Assembly (NCBI GenBank): GCA_013180625.2
Contig: SNVD02013895.1
Span: 124,001 to 188,000 of the forward strand
Length of the DNA: 64,000 nt
Direction of reading: 5' to 3'
DNA from: Boswellia sacra
Taxonomy: Eukaryota > Streptophyta > Magnoliopsida > Sapindales > Burseraceae
Part shown: in pieces, positions 1-13,033 of the stretch
How the letters are laid out: each line of letters opens with the position of its first letter
Position numbering within the stretch: the stretch's first letter is position 1
Made by a program: the position numbers and the translations under genes
The notes under the pieces: generated by a model
Databases searched by the model: none
Told to the model about the DNA's origin: nothing
What the model saw: the letters and a program-made list of their open reading frames with translations, nothing else

Positions 1-811
1 AGCTCCAAAAACCTTGAAATTTTCCAATTCAAAAAGAATCATAATCAAGATCTTGCATACCAAAAATCAGAAAATTTTATGAAGGATAAGCCCCTCAAAT
101 AAAATTTGTTCCTCGTGCTCTATTTTAAAATAGGGGAAATTAAATTTTGTTTTAGTAACTTCAAAAATTGGCCATTTTTGAGTGATTCAAAATTCTATAA
201 ACTCGCAAAGATGTCTAGTTTATCAGATAAAAATTTTCAGAGCCAGAAAATAACCCTAGAATTTTTAGGAGTTTTTGGACCGAATACTGGTCAATGAATA
301 ACCCTATAGAGTTCTACGCTCTAACATGCTGTAGACATTCCAACCAGCATCCAAACTCTTAATATCATCCATATTCTATTAAAATTTATGATTTGTAACA
401 TATTTTATGATACACATAACATGGAATCAATGTCAAATACTTTTTAGCACAAAAGTCTATAACTATACACCATGACCATGAGTTAAAAATTAGGGAGGGC
501 GTAAATTCTACCTTGTATTCCTTCAAGCTTCCTTAATTTCCTTGAATTCTTACAAGTTGAAGAGGGTGAGTGAGAGAAAAAGAGGGTTGGAAGCTTTGAG
601 AGTGAGGGAGGAAATGAAAAATGTCTAGAAATGTTTACCCCTCACCTTTATATAATATCATGGGCCAAATATCAAATTAACCCTTAAAATCTTTAAGCTT
701 CCAATTCATACCCCCTCATATTTTATTACTCACCAGAACACATATACACATACACATATATGTTATAGGCATATTAAGGTTAGGACTACTTACCAAAATT
801 GGGACGATACA
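1..811 (+). mobile_element. 3' part of LTR-like noncoding element (copy A), cut by window edge
   Basis: This segment aligns by eye with the last ~900 bases of the complete copy at 6165-9068. Both share the motif runs around 70-160 (matching 8290-8370) and 480-660 (matching 8725-8910). A TATATAAT motif near 648 follows a purine-rich stretch, as it does in the other copies. The likely end is the CA at 810-811, following GGGACGATA, a diverged form of the GGGTGTTACA terminus. Only one end lies inside the window, so no target duplication can be checked. No coding frame of note is present. Confidence 0.6.
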
Positions 812-2885
812 CAATGACTGTACAACTTTCTCTTGGCTAACTAAATTAGTTAAGTTTCCAGTTTCAACCAGTCAAAACATATCTCATCACTCAAAAAATC
901 CAAATTAGGACTTTGTCCACACCTTTATAGGAAGAACCCTCTTTTGCCAGCCTCAGATAAGACATCATTGTTTGAGGTGATTCTTCAATAAATTCATAGC
1001 ATTTTGAAATCGCTTCACTGCATCAAACTACAATACCATAATTAGTATCATAATAGCCTGAAAGAAAATGAAATCAATAGTTTATGTTCTATGAAAGGAT
1101 TGCAAAAGAATTTGGGGAGAATAGAGAAACTAGCAAACAGAACTTTAAATTTAAGATTTTTCTTTGGAACAAGAATAATAAACCAAATTTTCATCCAATA
1201 ACTTCAAATTTTCACTTAGAAAATTACTGGAATAGTCCAACATTTATACTTTAAAGTTTCTCTCTCCTGCTATCTATCTTTGAGTCTCATTCATGGGTTT
1301 GGAGGCCCAAGGTCACCTAGCTCATAGCATTTTCTATGTACCTGAAATTATACTACTACAATTGAAATTAAAGACCTCAAACAGGATTGCTCAAATTAGA
1401 TTTACATGTATTCATTGACCTGACTTGTATCAAATAAAGATAATCCCATAAAAGTACATCAATTTAATAGGAATACTCTTCCGCTGTAATTTACACACTC
1501 ATGCTTAGTCTATGTGCTCTATACTTTGAAAATATAACATGAACCTCTCACAATGTAATAATGTGATTTCCAATTGGGCAATCATGAATTTTAAAAAGTA
1601 TATAACTGGAACGAGAATAACAAACCAATTTGCTTTCAGGCATCAAAGGTACCATTTAGCTCCGCTCTTGTATTCTTCTCACACGTTTGATCAGGAAAGG
1701 AGAATGTCCCTCGCTTAGCATATCTAGTGGTATCACGCATAACAAGGACACAACATTAGACTAACACCTTTTGTTCTCTAGTAGATGGTTGAATATTTGA
1801 ACTCTCATCACTCTTCCATAGAGCAAAATACATCATCTGTGACAAGAAATATATATGTATAGTGGTAATAGAGCATAACTCTCCAATTTGATTTTTCGGA
1901 CAGGATACACTATTTGTATCCCCTCGGGTATGCTTGGTCTGCCACTATTATTGAAAGGAGACCATCCCATGGTGAAAAAGTTAAAGAGCATAGCGTCATC
2001 AAAATTTCTAGGTATCATACTTGTTTTATCCCCTAAAGATCTTATCTTCAGCAAATTGATTCATTGAGAATAGTTTATTTTGTATTGAAATTATATTTTT
2101 AAAATTAGTCAAGTAAACATGTTCTAATGCCTAAAATTCTGATATACAGTAATTACATAAACAATAAAGATCAACTTGAGAGATAAATTTCAAAAAGTTA
2201 CAACCCAGCTGGTCATATCCAATGAGAGATCAAATATCTGCCCCTGTAACATTAAGTCTTAGAATTAGCAAGAACGATAGAAGAATATTAAAGTATGACT
2301 AGGTCATTATGTAAAACTCAACATAAGACATTAATTGCTCAATCAGTTTGACGGAGATTTGTCACACCTTAAATGGTGCCTGATAGTAAACATCACTTCC
2401 CCAAGATATTTTTTCTACATGCTATCTTCTGCAACTTGAAATCTTTTATCTACATAGAATTTCATCTCTGATTTAGTGAGAACATAAGAAAACACGTGAT
2501 TTTGCATGAGATAAATATAAAAGGAAAATAAAGAAAACAAATAATGTCATTATAAAGACCAAACTTGGTCAATTCAAAAAAAAAAAAAAACAAAGATTTT
2601 AAATAGAGTTAAGGATGGTCCATGGAAATGCTTTCTGACCAAGAGAGAAACACTTTTGTATATAAATTAGTACCCACATAAATAATGCAGATATTTTGTT
2701 CCTTTGCCCACTTAGCTAGTAGCATTTTCCAACTCTAATCCATGCCCCCTAGAATCTAAAGTCTTCCAGTATATAATTGCAGCATTTTCCTTCCACAATG
2801 CTTAACAAATAACATCAACCCAAGCAAATTGTCAACGCAAACAGGGTCTGATTATCTCGAACAATGGTAATGTATAATTTACTGA
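812..2885. other. No gene recognised
   Basis: AT-rich DNA with only short random frames. A stretch near 1640-1700 resembles the flank at 10570-10640 (shared GTATTCTTCTCACA), which hints at an old duplication of the flank of the NBS-LRR/DUF4220 region. There is a poly-A run at about 2576-2590. Confidence 0.4.
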
Positions 2886-4257
2886 CACATCCGAAAAAGG
2901 ATTGTCTCCCAAGTATAGGAGTGTCGAAGTAATAAACCCGATAAGACCGGGATCGATCCACGAGGAAGGAATTTTAGCGCTACAAATTATAAGCTAAGCA
3001 AATATGATATCGATGATTCAAAGAAATGACAAGATAATATCAACAAATATAAGTAAGGAACAAATTCGTAAACAATAAATGAGAATCACATAAGAGAAAT
3101 CAACACAATAATAATGAAGGCTAAGGTTAGGGGATCCGCCCTTGATATTTCGAATAAGGATAAACAACCCATTTTAGTTATATGAATTATATTTGCTTCA
3201 TTACCAATATTTATACCACTACTTGTAAATGGATTCAAGCATCCAATGTGCCAATCTCCATATATCGACAACAAATTAAGGTTCCTAACTAGATTCGTGT
3301 CGGTAAGGAAAAGTCATACGATATCTAGAAAGGATCCAAGCATTTGATGTGTCAAAGATTGTCTACAATGGATCAAGACCTCCACTTTACGAGTGGTGTC
3401 AAGATTGATTAAGAAGTAAATATAAATCATATACAATAAACAACATAAGAGTATGATAATTAAGTACATATTAAAGGGTTAGAGAATCCTTACTCTTATA
3501 TCAAGGGTTTCACCCTTTCACCTTAGCAAGAGAGAAATTAGAAAGATATTATAAGAGAAAGAACACAAATTGCAAGAAAAAGGAAATTCATTAATAACAC
3601 ACAAGAGAGAATAACAAGAGATACACAATACAAGATCCTAGCTAAGGCCAAGATGCCCCAATGGGTCACAAGGCACCTCTATTTATAGATACATTCAGGA
3701 AAAAACTTGTCAAATTACAAAGAAATAATTGTCAAATATTAGATGCACCAACTTTGACAATTGAGGTAATTAGGTGAACTGACTTTGACCACTGATTTTG
3801 ACCTTGAATTATTGTGAATTTTAATCACATGTCTTCATGAAAGTCGTAGATATTTCTCTCAGCTTTCTAGAACATCTTGATTCATACAATTTGGATACGT
3901 ATTCTGAGAGATATGATCAAAATACTGAGACATGGTCAGGCTAGGCCGAAACTGTAGATGGGTTCACTTCAAGCCCATTTTTGGTCCACTAAGAGCTCGA
4001 ATTTGATGATACTTGTGAACTATAATCTTGTAGATAATTTAATTAGCTTTTCAAAACATTAAGATTTTTACCATTCTGATCTATAAATAGAGAGTTATGT
4101 TAATTTTATTGAACCTGTAACAAAACCAAAATTAAGAGAAAGTTAATTTTAAAGATGCAAAGACTACAAATATGCTTAAGTTGAGGAATTTAATGAAACT
4201 ATTAATGCAATATGATGAACTAAGCTCTTATTAAATATACATATTTAAGTGTTCATC
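2886..4257. mobile_element. Possible transposable element relic
   Basis: The stretch is flanked by the 9-bp direct repeat ATTTACTGA (2877-2885 and 4258-4266). It has features often seen in plant LTR-type elements: a CTATAAATAGAGG-type TATA motif on the minus strand near 3680-3690, and a GGGATCGATCCACGAGG-like segment near 2949. No terminal inverted repeats or coding frame were found. In AT-rich DNA a 9-bp match over this range could be chance, so the boundaries are tentative. Confidence 0.3.
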
Positions 4258-4266
4258 ATTTACTGA

Positions 4267-4943
4267 TAGAGATACATGGTTAAAATAAGATTAATGATGC
4301 CATATGCAGCATCCAAATATAGTTCTGAGAAAAATATCATTGCATACAAAAGAAACTAGATTTTAAATGTATGTACAGTAATAAGCAAACATAAGATTGA
4401 TTTCTTCTTCCATGTTAAGGAAGACAAACTATAAGAGGCGGTGAATCACTCTAAATTTTTAGAGGAACAAAAGAAAATATTGAGTGTGGATTAACTTCCA
4501 GAGTGAGTTAATTGTATATATCAAAACCATAACCCAAAAACAAACAATAATAATCCATTCTATGCACAATGTGCAGAGCAAAATACCTGAACATGAACTA
4601 GAATCATATGTTTCCATCGTTAACACCATAGTACTTGATGATACTGATACCTAGATTCAAGGCTAAAATGCTTGGAGAACTCTTCACTTACATGATTTAT
4701 GTACATCCATTAGCTCAACAGGATATGGATGCCTTCAACAATTTTGATAATTAAACATCTATGCCAAGGAATTCAACCATTGTAATCTAGACTTGCAACA
4801 TTAAGCAAATGAGAAATTTCAGCTGACATTACAGAAACAATTCCTACAGTATCTAATGTAGCCGGTGAAATACTTTACTGATCATAAATTTAGTAAAAAA
4901 TAAAGAACGAGAGGGAAGGAGAAGAAGCTGTGTCTATGAAAAT
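4267..4943. other. No gene recognised; 3' flank of the NBS-LRR relic
   Basis: AT-rich sequence downstream (minus-strand sense) of the last leucine-rich-repeat codons. Nothing identifiable was seen. Confidence 0.4.
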
Positions 4944-6164
4944 TCAGTAATCATGTCTTTGCAAATACTGACCATCAATCTTGATGTTATAGATGTGAGA
5001 GATTTTGGACCAGCCTTTTCCTATCTTTGCCTTATAATGTTCATTTAGAACAGAGCACTTTTCTATTTTCAATTTCTTTAGTTTTGATGTCTCAAGAAAC
5101 TTCTCTGACAAGATTTCTAATTTTCGGCAATGTCCAATTGTTAATGACTGAAGACATTTCAGGTTTGTCATAACTTTCCACTCTTTTCATACATCCATAT
5201 ACTTAAACTCAAGAATTCTCAATTTTGGGAAGACAGAATCAATGCTAGTGGCATAAATTTCTTTACGCAAAAATTCATTGCTCATGCTTTTCACATTCTT
5301 CATATTAGATATATATAAAGTGACACAAGAAATGGTAATTGTCCTATAGGAGGCAATTGCTCAAATTCAAGGCAAAATGATAGTCTTAACACCCTCAACT
5401 CTTTCAGAGACATCTATGGATCTAGGCACATAGTCTATCCTATATAATGTTATACTATTACTTCCTCTAAGTTTGGTGGCAGTATCAAGCCTTTAAAAAT
5501 TTCACCATTATCAACGTGTGTTAATCCATCAAATCTTAGAACCAATCCAACAAGAGTTTTCTTATCTCCAAGTTATGCTTTATTTTAGCTCATTAACATC
5601 ACTTACATTTTCCAATCCTCTTACTATAAGAAACCCTCCAAGATGGTTAAAATTTGCCAAGATTTCAAGCTCACATGCTATCATATCATCCTTTTCATCA
5701 AACACAGCAAATTTGTTTAAGGTCTTAAGAGAAGTTAATTTCTTAAATTCCTTTGGCACATAACTTAGAGGAGTCCCATGGTTGATTAAATGCAAGAGGT
5801 TGATTAGTTTTTCTATCCCAAAAGGTAGATCTTAAATACGAGGACAACTACAAATATGCAATTTTTGTAGATTGTATAACTCACACAACATCACGTGCAA
5901 TTTTCTAATGTGATTATTATGAGAAAAATTAAGGTATCTCAAATGCATCAAACTTTTATTCCTCTACGGATTTCCTCAATTGAACAATTACTCAAATCTA
6001 ATGTCCTTAGCTAGGTCAGTTGCTCAAATGACTTGGAATTTACCTCAGTCTTGAACCCATATTTAACAAGGCTGAAATTCTTGGAAACAAAGCTAGAAAA
6101 CGGGTTCTCTATTATTTTTAAATGTCTGACTTTTTCCTGAATTGAAACTCTTTAAGACCATCAA

Positions 6165-9068
6165 TGTCACACCTCATATCCTAAGGGTATAGATTATGAT
6201 TTTAAGCATTCACACATGGCAATAAATAGGAACGGTGGATATCGCATTTCTATTAGTTCCCAAAGAAATACAATAGATGAGTTCCTAAATTTTGTCAACC
6301 ATCAGGTCATCTTATATACAGTAATAATAAAAAAGAATCAAAACAAAAATTCACACAAATATATAGATTATGCAGCGGTCCAAAGGTTGCCAAGGAAATT
6401 TCATATTGCTATGTTAAAAGTCCTCCAAAATCCATAATCTAATGTTCACCTGAGGCACAAAATAGAAATAGTGAGTCCAATACTCAGTAAGCAGATAAAA
6501 TTAAATCTATAAGAATAATCATGCAAAAGTAAAGCCATAATATAGCATGACACACATCCTTTCTTAACCAACAATCAATCATTTCTTCTCTCCTAAAACA
6601 AGGAAATGGTATTGTAGGTACATGAGTCACGCTCCTACACATATCAATCAACGCGACTGCGCCACATTTCAGCCTAAAACAACATTTTACACATAAGATT
6701 TGGCGCTCCTGTGCCACTTAAGTTGTGCTCCAGTGCCAATTTTCTGCCCCGATTTCATATGTAGCATAGAGCTGGCGCTCCTGCGCATATAATGTTGCAC
6801 TCTGGTGCCAACTATCTATTTTGGCCATTAGACATAAGCCATTTTCCTTTGCTCACATGACACATATACTTCATTCAACATATACGCAAAAGTTATGTTT
6901 TACACATCTTGAACACATTAGATACACATTCTCAATACATTAAGGCACAAATCTTAAGGACATTATATAATCACTCATGGTAGGTCTTTCAAGTAACACA
7001 TTCACAATATGTCATCCGTTACGTATCGTTGTCAATGATATGTATTTTCAACTCCCATTTTACAGAATACACCAAGCGTTATGTATCGTCGTCGATGGTA
7101 TATTCGATGGTCATTTGTCACCAGTTACGTATCATCGTCAATGACATATATTTTCATTGAATTATTTTAGGAAATATATCTCTGTTACGTATTGCCGTCA
7201 ATGACATATTTCACTAGCCACCTGTCACGTATTACTATCGATGGCTAATATACACGTATGGATCCACATATTATACAACACATATTAGCCTACCAGTTGA
7301 TGAATTAATGTGTCCTAGAGCATTAGGCATGAATTTCACTTTCACACACATTGAATTTCATTAGCAATTGTTATTCATGTCGTTCCACACCAACATTCAT
7401 AGACACATAATCACATTCAATTATTCTATGTCTCACAACCATAGAATTTACGCCAAGCATAGCTCACATACACATCTAAATAAGCGTAACCATACATCTC
7501 AAAAATCATCTATAAATCTCAATCGAACTATTTGATATTTAAATCCATGTGTTCATGGACCCATTCACATTGCATCAATGGCACATTGATGGCATTTTAA
7601 ATCAATTTTCCTAACACGTATACATAAATATAAGAAAACGAACACAACTTACAATTCAATAAGAGAGCTATGGTGTCCTCAGAAAAAGGTCTACCTTACT
7701 TACAAGATTTCTTCACTCCTTGATCTTAATTTTCACCTAGAAATCATCAAGTTTGTCAATGGTCAACAAACACTCAACCAACCAAATGGTTCTAGTAACA
7801 ATTTAACATCATACACACAATTGGTTGGATAATTGCAATAAGAGGATGTTTGTCCCAATTCTCATCAAGTTTCATGGAGAATAAGTAAATACATATACAA
7901 TATTCCATGAGATTTATTGGATTAAAATGAGGCCACGTGCCCCTTGAGATTCCTTAGTTTTGTCCATATAGCAATTACTATATATCTACAAGCATTTCAA
8001 CTGAGCAGTATAGTTTTGAAGAATTTTATAAAATTCAACAATAATCAAATCTTTACAAAACTTTTCAGTCTAGTCATGGACACATATAAAAGTCATGTTA
8101 CCAAAAATCACAATTTTTTAAGGAGTTTAGGTTGGTCAAAAGCAATTTAATTTGCTTGTTCTATTTTGAAGGTTGAAATTTTCAGTTTCATAAACCCAAT
8201 TTTGAAAAATCATAACAATTCATGAAAAGCTTCAAAAGTCATGAAATTTTTTAGTTCAAAAGAAAACATAATTAGGATCATGCATACTAAAAATCAAAAA
8301 TTTTCATAAAGGATAAGCCTCTCAAATAAAATTTGTTCCTTGTGCTCTGTTTCAAAATAGGGAAAGTTCAATTTCATTTTAAAAATTTCAAAAATTCACC
8401 ATAAATCACACACTTTGAATTTTTAAGTGATTCAAAATCCTATATACTCTCAACCGTGTCTAGTTCATTAGGTAGAAATTTCAAAGCCATAAAATAACTC
8501 TAGAATTTCTAGAAATTTTTGAACTAAATGCTACTCAGTGAACAACCCTTCAGAGTTCTAAGCTCTACCATGATCTAACCACTCCAACAATCACTCAAAC
8601 CCTTAGAATCATGCACAAACTACTTCAACTCATGATTTCCATCCTGTTTTAAGATATACATGACATGGAAGCAACATAAACTACTTTTCTAACACCATAT
8701 TTCATAACAATACTAAACAACTCTAAGCTAGAAATTTGGGAGGGATATGAATTCTACCTTGTGTTCCTTCTAGCTTCCTCAATTTCCTTCAATTCTTGCA
8801 AGATAGAGAGGGTAAAAGAGAGAAAGAGGGCTGGGAGCTTTGAGAGTGAACAAGGAAATGAAAATTTTCTAGAATTGTCTAACCCTTGACCTTAATATAA
8901 TATCATTTGCCAAATATCAAAGCAACCCTTAAATCTTTAAGCCCCTTATTAATTGATATCCCATAACATTTATTAATTACCGTAGCACATATATACATAC
9001 ATACAAGCAATAATTTACATGCATGTTAAACATGATAAGGTAACTTCACTCACTAGTTGGGTGTTACA
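6165..9068. mobile_element. LTR-like noncoding element, copy B (2,904 bp), 5-bp TSD ATCAA
   Basis: Begins TGTCACACCT and ends GGGTGTTACA, flanked by ATCAA at 6160-6164 and 9069-9073. Removing the element and one TSD joins the NB-ARC frame (ending KKVD) to the LRR part (GLKEFQF) of the host pseudogene. No long open frame is present. A purine-rich stretch plus a TATA-like AATATAATATC near 8895 lies close to the 3' end, as expected for U3-R-U5 of a long terminal repeat. TG...CA ends and a 5-bp TSD fit a solo LTR. No internal domain, primer-binding site or second LTR was found, so this is an inference. Confidence 0.75.
7006..7260. repeat. Minisatellite inside copy B
   Basis: About two units of a ~110-bp composite repeat. 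Each unit has two related halves built around the GTTACGTATCGTCGTCAATG type motif (7018, 7078, 7125, 7185, 7225). The same array, longer and inverted, occurs in copy D at 53505-53960. Confidence 0.7.
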
Positions 9069-10135
9069 ATCAACCTTTTTGATGCAACATTCATTCTTTG
9101 CTAGAAATTGAACAAAGTTATGTACTACATTAGGCATTTTACAACTTATTATTTTATTATTATGCTCACTTCTCTTGAAATCATTAAAGAAACCAATGGC
9201 TAAATTATTAAAATATTCCTCACCAAATTTTTCTATATCATCTCCTCCTTCTTCATTAAGATACCCTTGGACTATCCATAATTTGATTAATTTGTCTTCT
9301 TCTAACTTGTAGCCTTTCGAAAATATGGCACAATAAACAAAACATTTTCTCAAATTACTGGGTAAACAAATCATAATAGCTCAATAATACAGATGAGAAA
9401 AGCCCTCTTTCTATATCTTCTAATTTCCATAACTTACTATCTAAGACTTCTTCCCACTCATCAGCTGTGGTTAAAGACCTCCTAAAATCCTTAAGGTGAG
9501 AGGCAAGTCATCGCAGTTTCTTGCAATATCCTTACCAATTTCTTTTAACTTTTCACACTCTTCACTACAACTCCTCAGAAATGCAATTTCAGTAAACAAG
9601 GACCAACAATCTTCATTAGATAATTTGCCCAGTTGCATCAGCCTGGTAGTTTCTATCTTCTTTGAAATATATTGTTTATGTATGGTCGCCAAAATTCTAC
9701 TTTCTCGATAACTATACTTAAGAAAATTCCTCAGTACTTTCCAAATTTTAGGATATGTTATGCACACATCATCTAGGACAAGAAGAAATTTCTTTTCTTT
9801 AAAAGATTTTTGTATCAGTCGTAGAATTTGAAATTCATCAAGATTTGATGCTATTACATCAAGACATTTGGGAATTACTTTGGCAACGCCAATCTGATCT
9901 GAAAGATCAGTGACCCGCACCCCATATTCTCTTCTCAAAATGAATTTTTACTTCCTTAGTGTTAAAAATTTGTTGAGCAAGAGTTGTCTTTCCACTACCA
10001 CGAACCCCTACGATGGAAATGATAGGAAAGTTTGGTCCATGACGACTCTCATTCAACAATAAGTCTAACAACTCTTTCTTTTCCTGATTCCTTCCATAAA
10101 AATTAAACTCCGGTAAATCAATACCAGAGGTTGTA

Positions 10136-10930
10136 ATTTGTCATTTTAGATCTTCACTTACTTGTTTGGTTGTTACAGTAACATGAATCCGAAATGATGT
10201 GGTATTATACAATATCTATTTTACAATCATTCATTAATACATCTCACATGGAGTACAAATTTTGGGTGAGTAGGATTATTTTTTCTACAATTCCTCTTAA
10301 ATCAGTGAGGAAAATACATATTTCAGCATTAAGTTAGTAATCCCACTACAGCAAGAAATAACAAAAGTTTAAATGACTTTTAGGCATATGCATTAAAAGT
10401 TTAGACAAAATAAAACTCTGTCCAAGCAATGTAATAGAGTGACCTAAAATCAGTTATAAATTTCAAAAATGCTAAGTCATTATAAAAAGTGTATTTGTTC
10501 TTTGTTTCCTTCTAATCGAGCAAACAAGAGCCAGAAGAGACTAGGAAGCTGTTACAGAGCAAACCAACCAATATGATCTTTGGGGCATGAAGTATACCAT
10601 TTGGGTCCCCTCGTACATTATTCGCGTATTCTTCTCACAACATTCTCCAAGATTGCACAGTTAGTCTCTGATTTCCTAATCAATTCTTATCAGGTTAAAA
10701 ATTCCTTTCTAAAAGTTTAATGTAGGATATATATACTAAATCCAGCCTCAACTACATCGATTGAAATTAGCAATATGGTGTTATTTCCCTTCTAGTTAAG
10801 ATTGTAATTTGCAAACAGCTAACTCCATTCTGCAACATTTATTAAGACAAACAAAACTTACAACAAAAACCAGTACATGTAATGTAAAACTTTAAGGTAT
10901 AGGAAACACTGCAAACATGGAATGGCCATT
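10136..10930. other. Intergenic; 3' flank of the first DUF4220/DUF594 gene
   Basis: No coding sequence recognised. The stretch around 10660-10740 (CTCTGATTTCC ... TTTCTAAAAGTTT) matches 17625-17700, the 3' flank of the second paralogue. The duplicated unit therefore includes downstream sequence. Confidence 0.5.
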
Positions 10931-13033
10931 TTATATGAAGACGAATTGCTCCCTTTCGGTGTATTGTGCACTTAAACCAAAATGTGTCATCAGAACGCTA
11001 ACATGAGTGAGCAGTTCTCCACCTTTCCAGAGCTGTTGAGAATGCTCTTTCCATCCACAATGAATTGCAGCGTATGACATCATTTCAATCCAAAACTCAC
11101 TTATCATCTCCCATTTTCTATAACGATTCCAATTTTTGTCCCATTCCAATAATTGCAATTCATGGGCGAGCTTCCATCCTTCAGATAACACCGATTGTTC
11201 CATAAGGGGTATCTCTTTGTTCTCGTCAAACAAAAGCTTGCACAGATCTTTCTTATAGGTCATCTTTTTCTTTTCAAACAGAAGCTTGCGAAGAGCTTTC
11301 TTACAGGCCATTATTTTTGCCAAGATGTTGGAATTCTTGAACTGCTCCATGTTCTCACTGAGAAATTTGTCCTTGTAAAATTTCTTGACCTGGTCACAAG
11401 TATCTCGATACTTTATCTCACCAATCCCTTGGGGCAGCATAGCTGGACATACCACTAGAATATACAACATGTAATTTGATAAGTATTTGCTAATTTTGCG
11501 CCTTCGAAGAAGATTCTCATCTGTTTGTTTTTGATCGAAATCAACATAGTATAAAATATCTGTAGCCACATGCCAGACAAGAAGGCTGTGATCGTATTCT
11601 ATATCAACTGTGTACCAACACATATGCTTTTTAGCGATTTCATACTTTTCTAGCACAGAATGACCTCTCCGCGCCAATATCTCCTTGCATGACCTTATAG
11701 TATAAGTGTCTTTAATTCCTCTACCTTTCTCTCGGAGCTGATTGTAAATCGCTTCCAGCACATCATCTGTCACGTGTTTCCAAGTCATATTCCGGTACTC
11801 CTCTAAATATTTTTGGAAACAAGGCAACTTGTGAACATGAAGCGGCATGCCTTTAATGTCTTTAAAGCAAAAATCTATTAAGTTGTATTGTGCCATGGAA
11901 TGGGACCACCTCCGCTTCCGCTTGATCGAAAGTGAATGTCGCTCCAGTCTTCCCTGCTTCACAAACCAGAGCCTTGTCCAGTCAGATAGAAGAAGTCTGA
12001 CAAATGCAACAACCTCTAGAAGAACAGCCCCACCTAGAAGTATGAAACAAACCGAGATGTCGGTTGGATCATTGTACTGATGCACATGAACCATAATTGC
12101 GAAGACAACTAGCCCAGTAACAGAGCAAAGGAAGATGAAGCAACGGAAGCAAAATCCCAGTTTAGAATAAATAAAGCTCGCCTTCGTGTAAAGCACATCA
12201 TACAAGAATCCTAGCTCAACTTCCACCAGTTTGAATGCATCTTGAGCTGACTTCTGGTGAATAATGTTGTAACAATAAATCCGTTCATTAAGGCCCAGAA
12301 TAAGGTTGGCAAAGAGGTACCGGAATCTCTTATACAACGAATGAGCTTCAACAAGATAATGTGGAGACTGCTGCTTTGTGCCTTCTTCCCCGGCATCACC
12401 CATCATTACTTTCCTCTCATGGAAACTTTCATCTTTGATTTCAATTATGACTTTAGTAGCATTATCTTCGAAAGGATTAGTAGCGAGCAACTTGTCTTTA
12501 AATCTGTTGGTGCTAGCAGACCAGAGTACATAAGTTCTTTCTCCGTACTTGATAGATCCAATAACAAGCACTGGAAGAGACATAACTGAGACTGTTGTGT
12601 ATGTCCAAGACCGGACAATAACATAAATTGCAACTCCAGTTTCAACAATTATGGCAAGAAGGTGCCTTAACCACAACTCATTGTCTTCTATAGCGTAAGC
12701 CGTGATAGTATCCGGCCCACCAAGGTGCAAGAGAAGAAATGGTGCCCAAAATGCCTGGAGTACATATTTGTTCTTCTCTGAAGTATGTTTTGCCTCTGTT
12801 TGGACTTTAGCTAGGTTGCCCAAGCCAACAGTTGCCACCCAGTCTGCTGCCATGTATGATGACCAAACAACCACCTTTATCAGAATTCCTCTTCTGTGTT
12901 TCCGTTGAGAACCGAACAAGATGAGAATAACTTGTATAATGAGGCTAAGTTGAACCACCACTCGAATTTCCCATCCATTCCAGAGTCTGCTAGCCCTTTC
13001 AGAAACTAGCTCTATGATCTTCAGCTCTTTCAT
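10931..13033 (-). CDS. DUF4220/DUF594 membrane protein, paralogue 1 (700 aa)
   Basis: Single uninterrupted coding exon of a plant-specific family of unknown function. The N-terminal DUF4220 region (about residues 25-400) has several hydrophobic spans and the family blocks VVWSSYMAADWVA, LGGPDTITAY, EDNELWLRH and ERTYVLWSAS. The C-terminal DUF594 block (about 630-690) contains EMMSYAAIHCGW and LWKGGELLTHVSVLMTHFG. Start: ATG at 13031-13033 matches the second paralogue's internal MKDE start (both ATGAAAGA), and the WNGWEIR block follows at similar spacing. A TTTTCAG acceptor ends at 13054, 21 bases upstream of the ATG, implying a 5'UTR intron. Known: the family is common in plant genomes and often in tandem; the biochemical function is not established. 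It is probably an integral membrane protein. No disabling change was seen. Confidence 0.93.
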   Translation of the reverse strand: MKELKIIELVSERASRLWNGWEIRVVVQLSLIIQVILILFGSQRKHRRGILIKVVVWSSYMAADWVATVGLGNLAKVQTEAKHTSEKNKYVLQAFWAPFLLLHLGGPDTITAYAIEDNELWLRHLLAIIVETGVAIYVIVRSWTYTTVSVMSLPVLVIGSIKYGERTYVLWSASTNRFKDKLLATNPFEDNATKVIIEIKDESFHERKVMMGDAGEEGTKQQSPHYLVEAHSLYKRFRYLFANLILGLNERIYCYNIIHQKSAQDAFKLVEVELGFLYDVLYTKASFIYSKLGFCFRCFIFLCSVTGLVVFAIMVHVHQYNDPTDISVCFILLGGAVLLEVVAFVRLLLSDWTRLWFVKQGRLERHSLSIKRKRRWSHSMAQYNLIDFCFKDIKGMPLHVHKLPCFQKYLEEYRNMTWKHVTDDVLEAIYNQLREKGRGIKDTYTIRSCKEILARRGHSVLEKYEIAKKHMCWYTVDIEYDHSLLVWHVATDILYYVDFDQKQTDENLLRRRKISKYLSNYMLYILVVCPAMLPQGIGEIKYRDTCDQVKKFYKDKFLSENMEQFKNSNILAKIMACKKALRKLLFEKKKMTYKKDLCKLLFDENKEIPLMEQSVLSEGWKLAHELQLLEWDKNWNRYRKWEMISEFWIEMMSYAAIHCGWKEHSQQLWKGGELLTHVSVLMTHFGLSAQYTEREQFVFI

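Larger units (their letters stand above)
4944..10135 (-). pseudogene. NBS-LRR disease-resistance gene relic (RGA-like), interrupted by a 2.9-kb element
   Basis: Order in minus-strand sense: a YGR...LLDLLL lead-in and P-loop GVRGSGKTT (about 10120-9960), kinase-2 LLVLDDV (near 9775), an RNBS-B-like SRILAT, and a GLPL-like DDLPLTLRILGG (near 9480). The ARC2/winged-helix part follows at 9374-9074 with CFVYCAIF, KLIKLWIVQGYL. Leucine-rich repeats run from 6159 to 4944 and include LRTLDLSNCSIEEI and a C-terminal LKCLQSLTIGHC. Damage includes a frameshift between the P-loop frame and the kinase-2 frame near 9945, a shift after FRKK near 6130, an in-frame TAG just before LRTLDLS, further LRR shifts, and the element at 6165-9068. 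No coiled-coil N-terminus is visible upstream, so the 5' part is also missing. Known family role: intracellular immune receptor. This copy cannot encode one. Confidence 0.85.

Noticed and set aside
12211..12648. Several 60-110 codon frames overlapping the DUF4220 genes
   Set aside because: They overlap long, well-supported coding exons in other phases and show no motif of their own.
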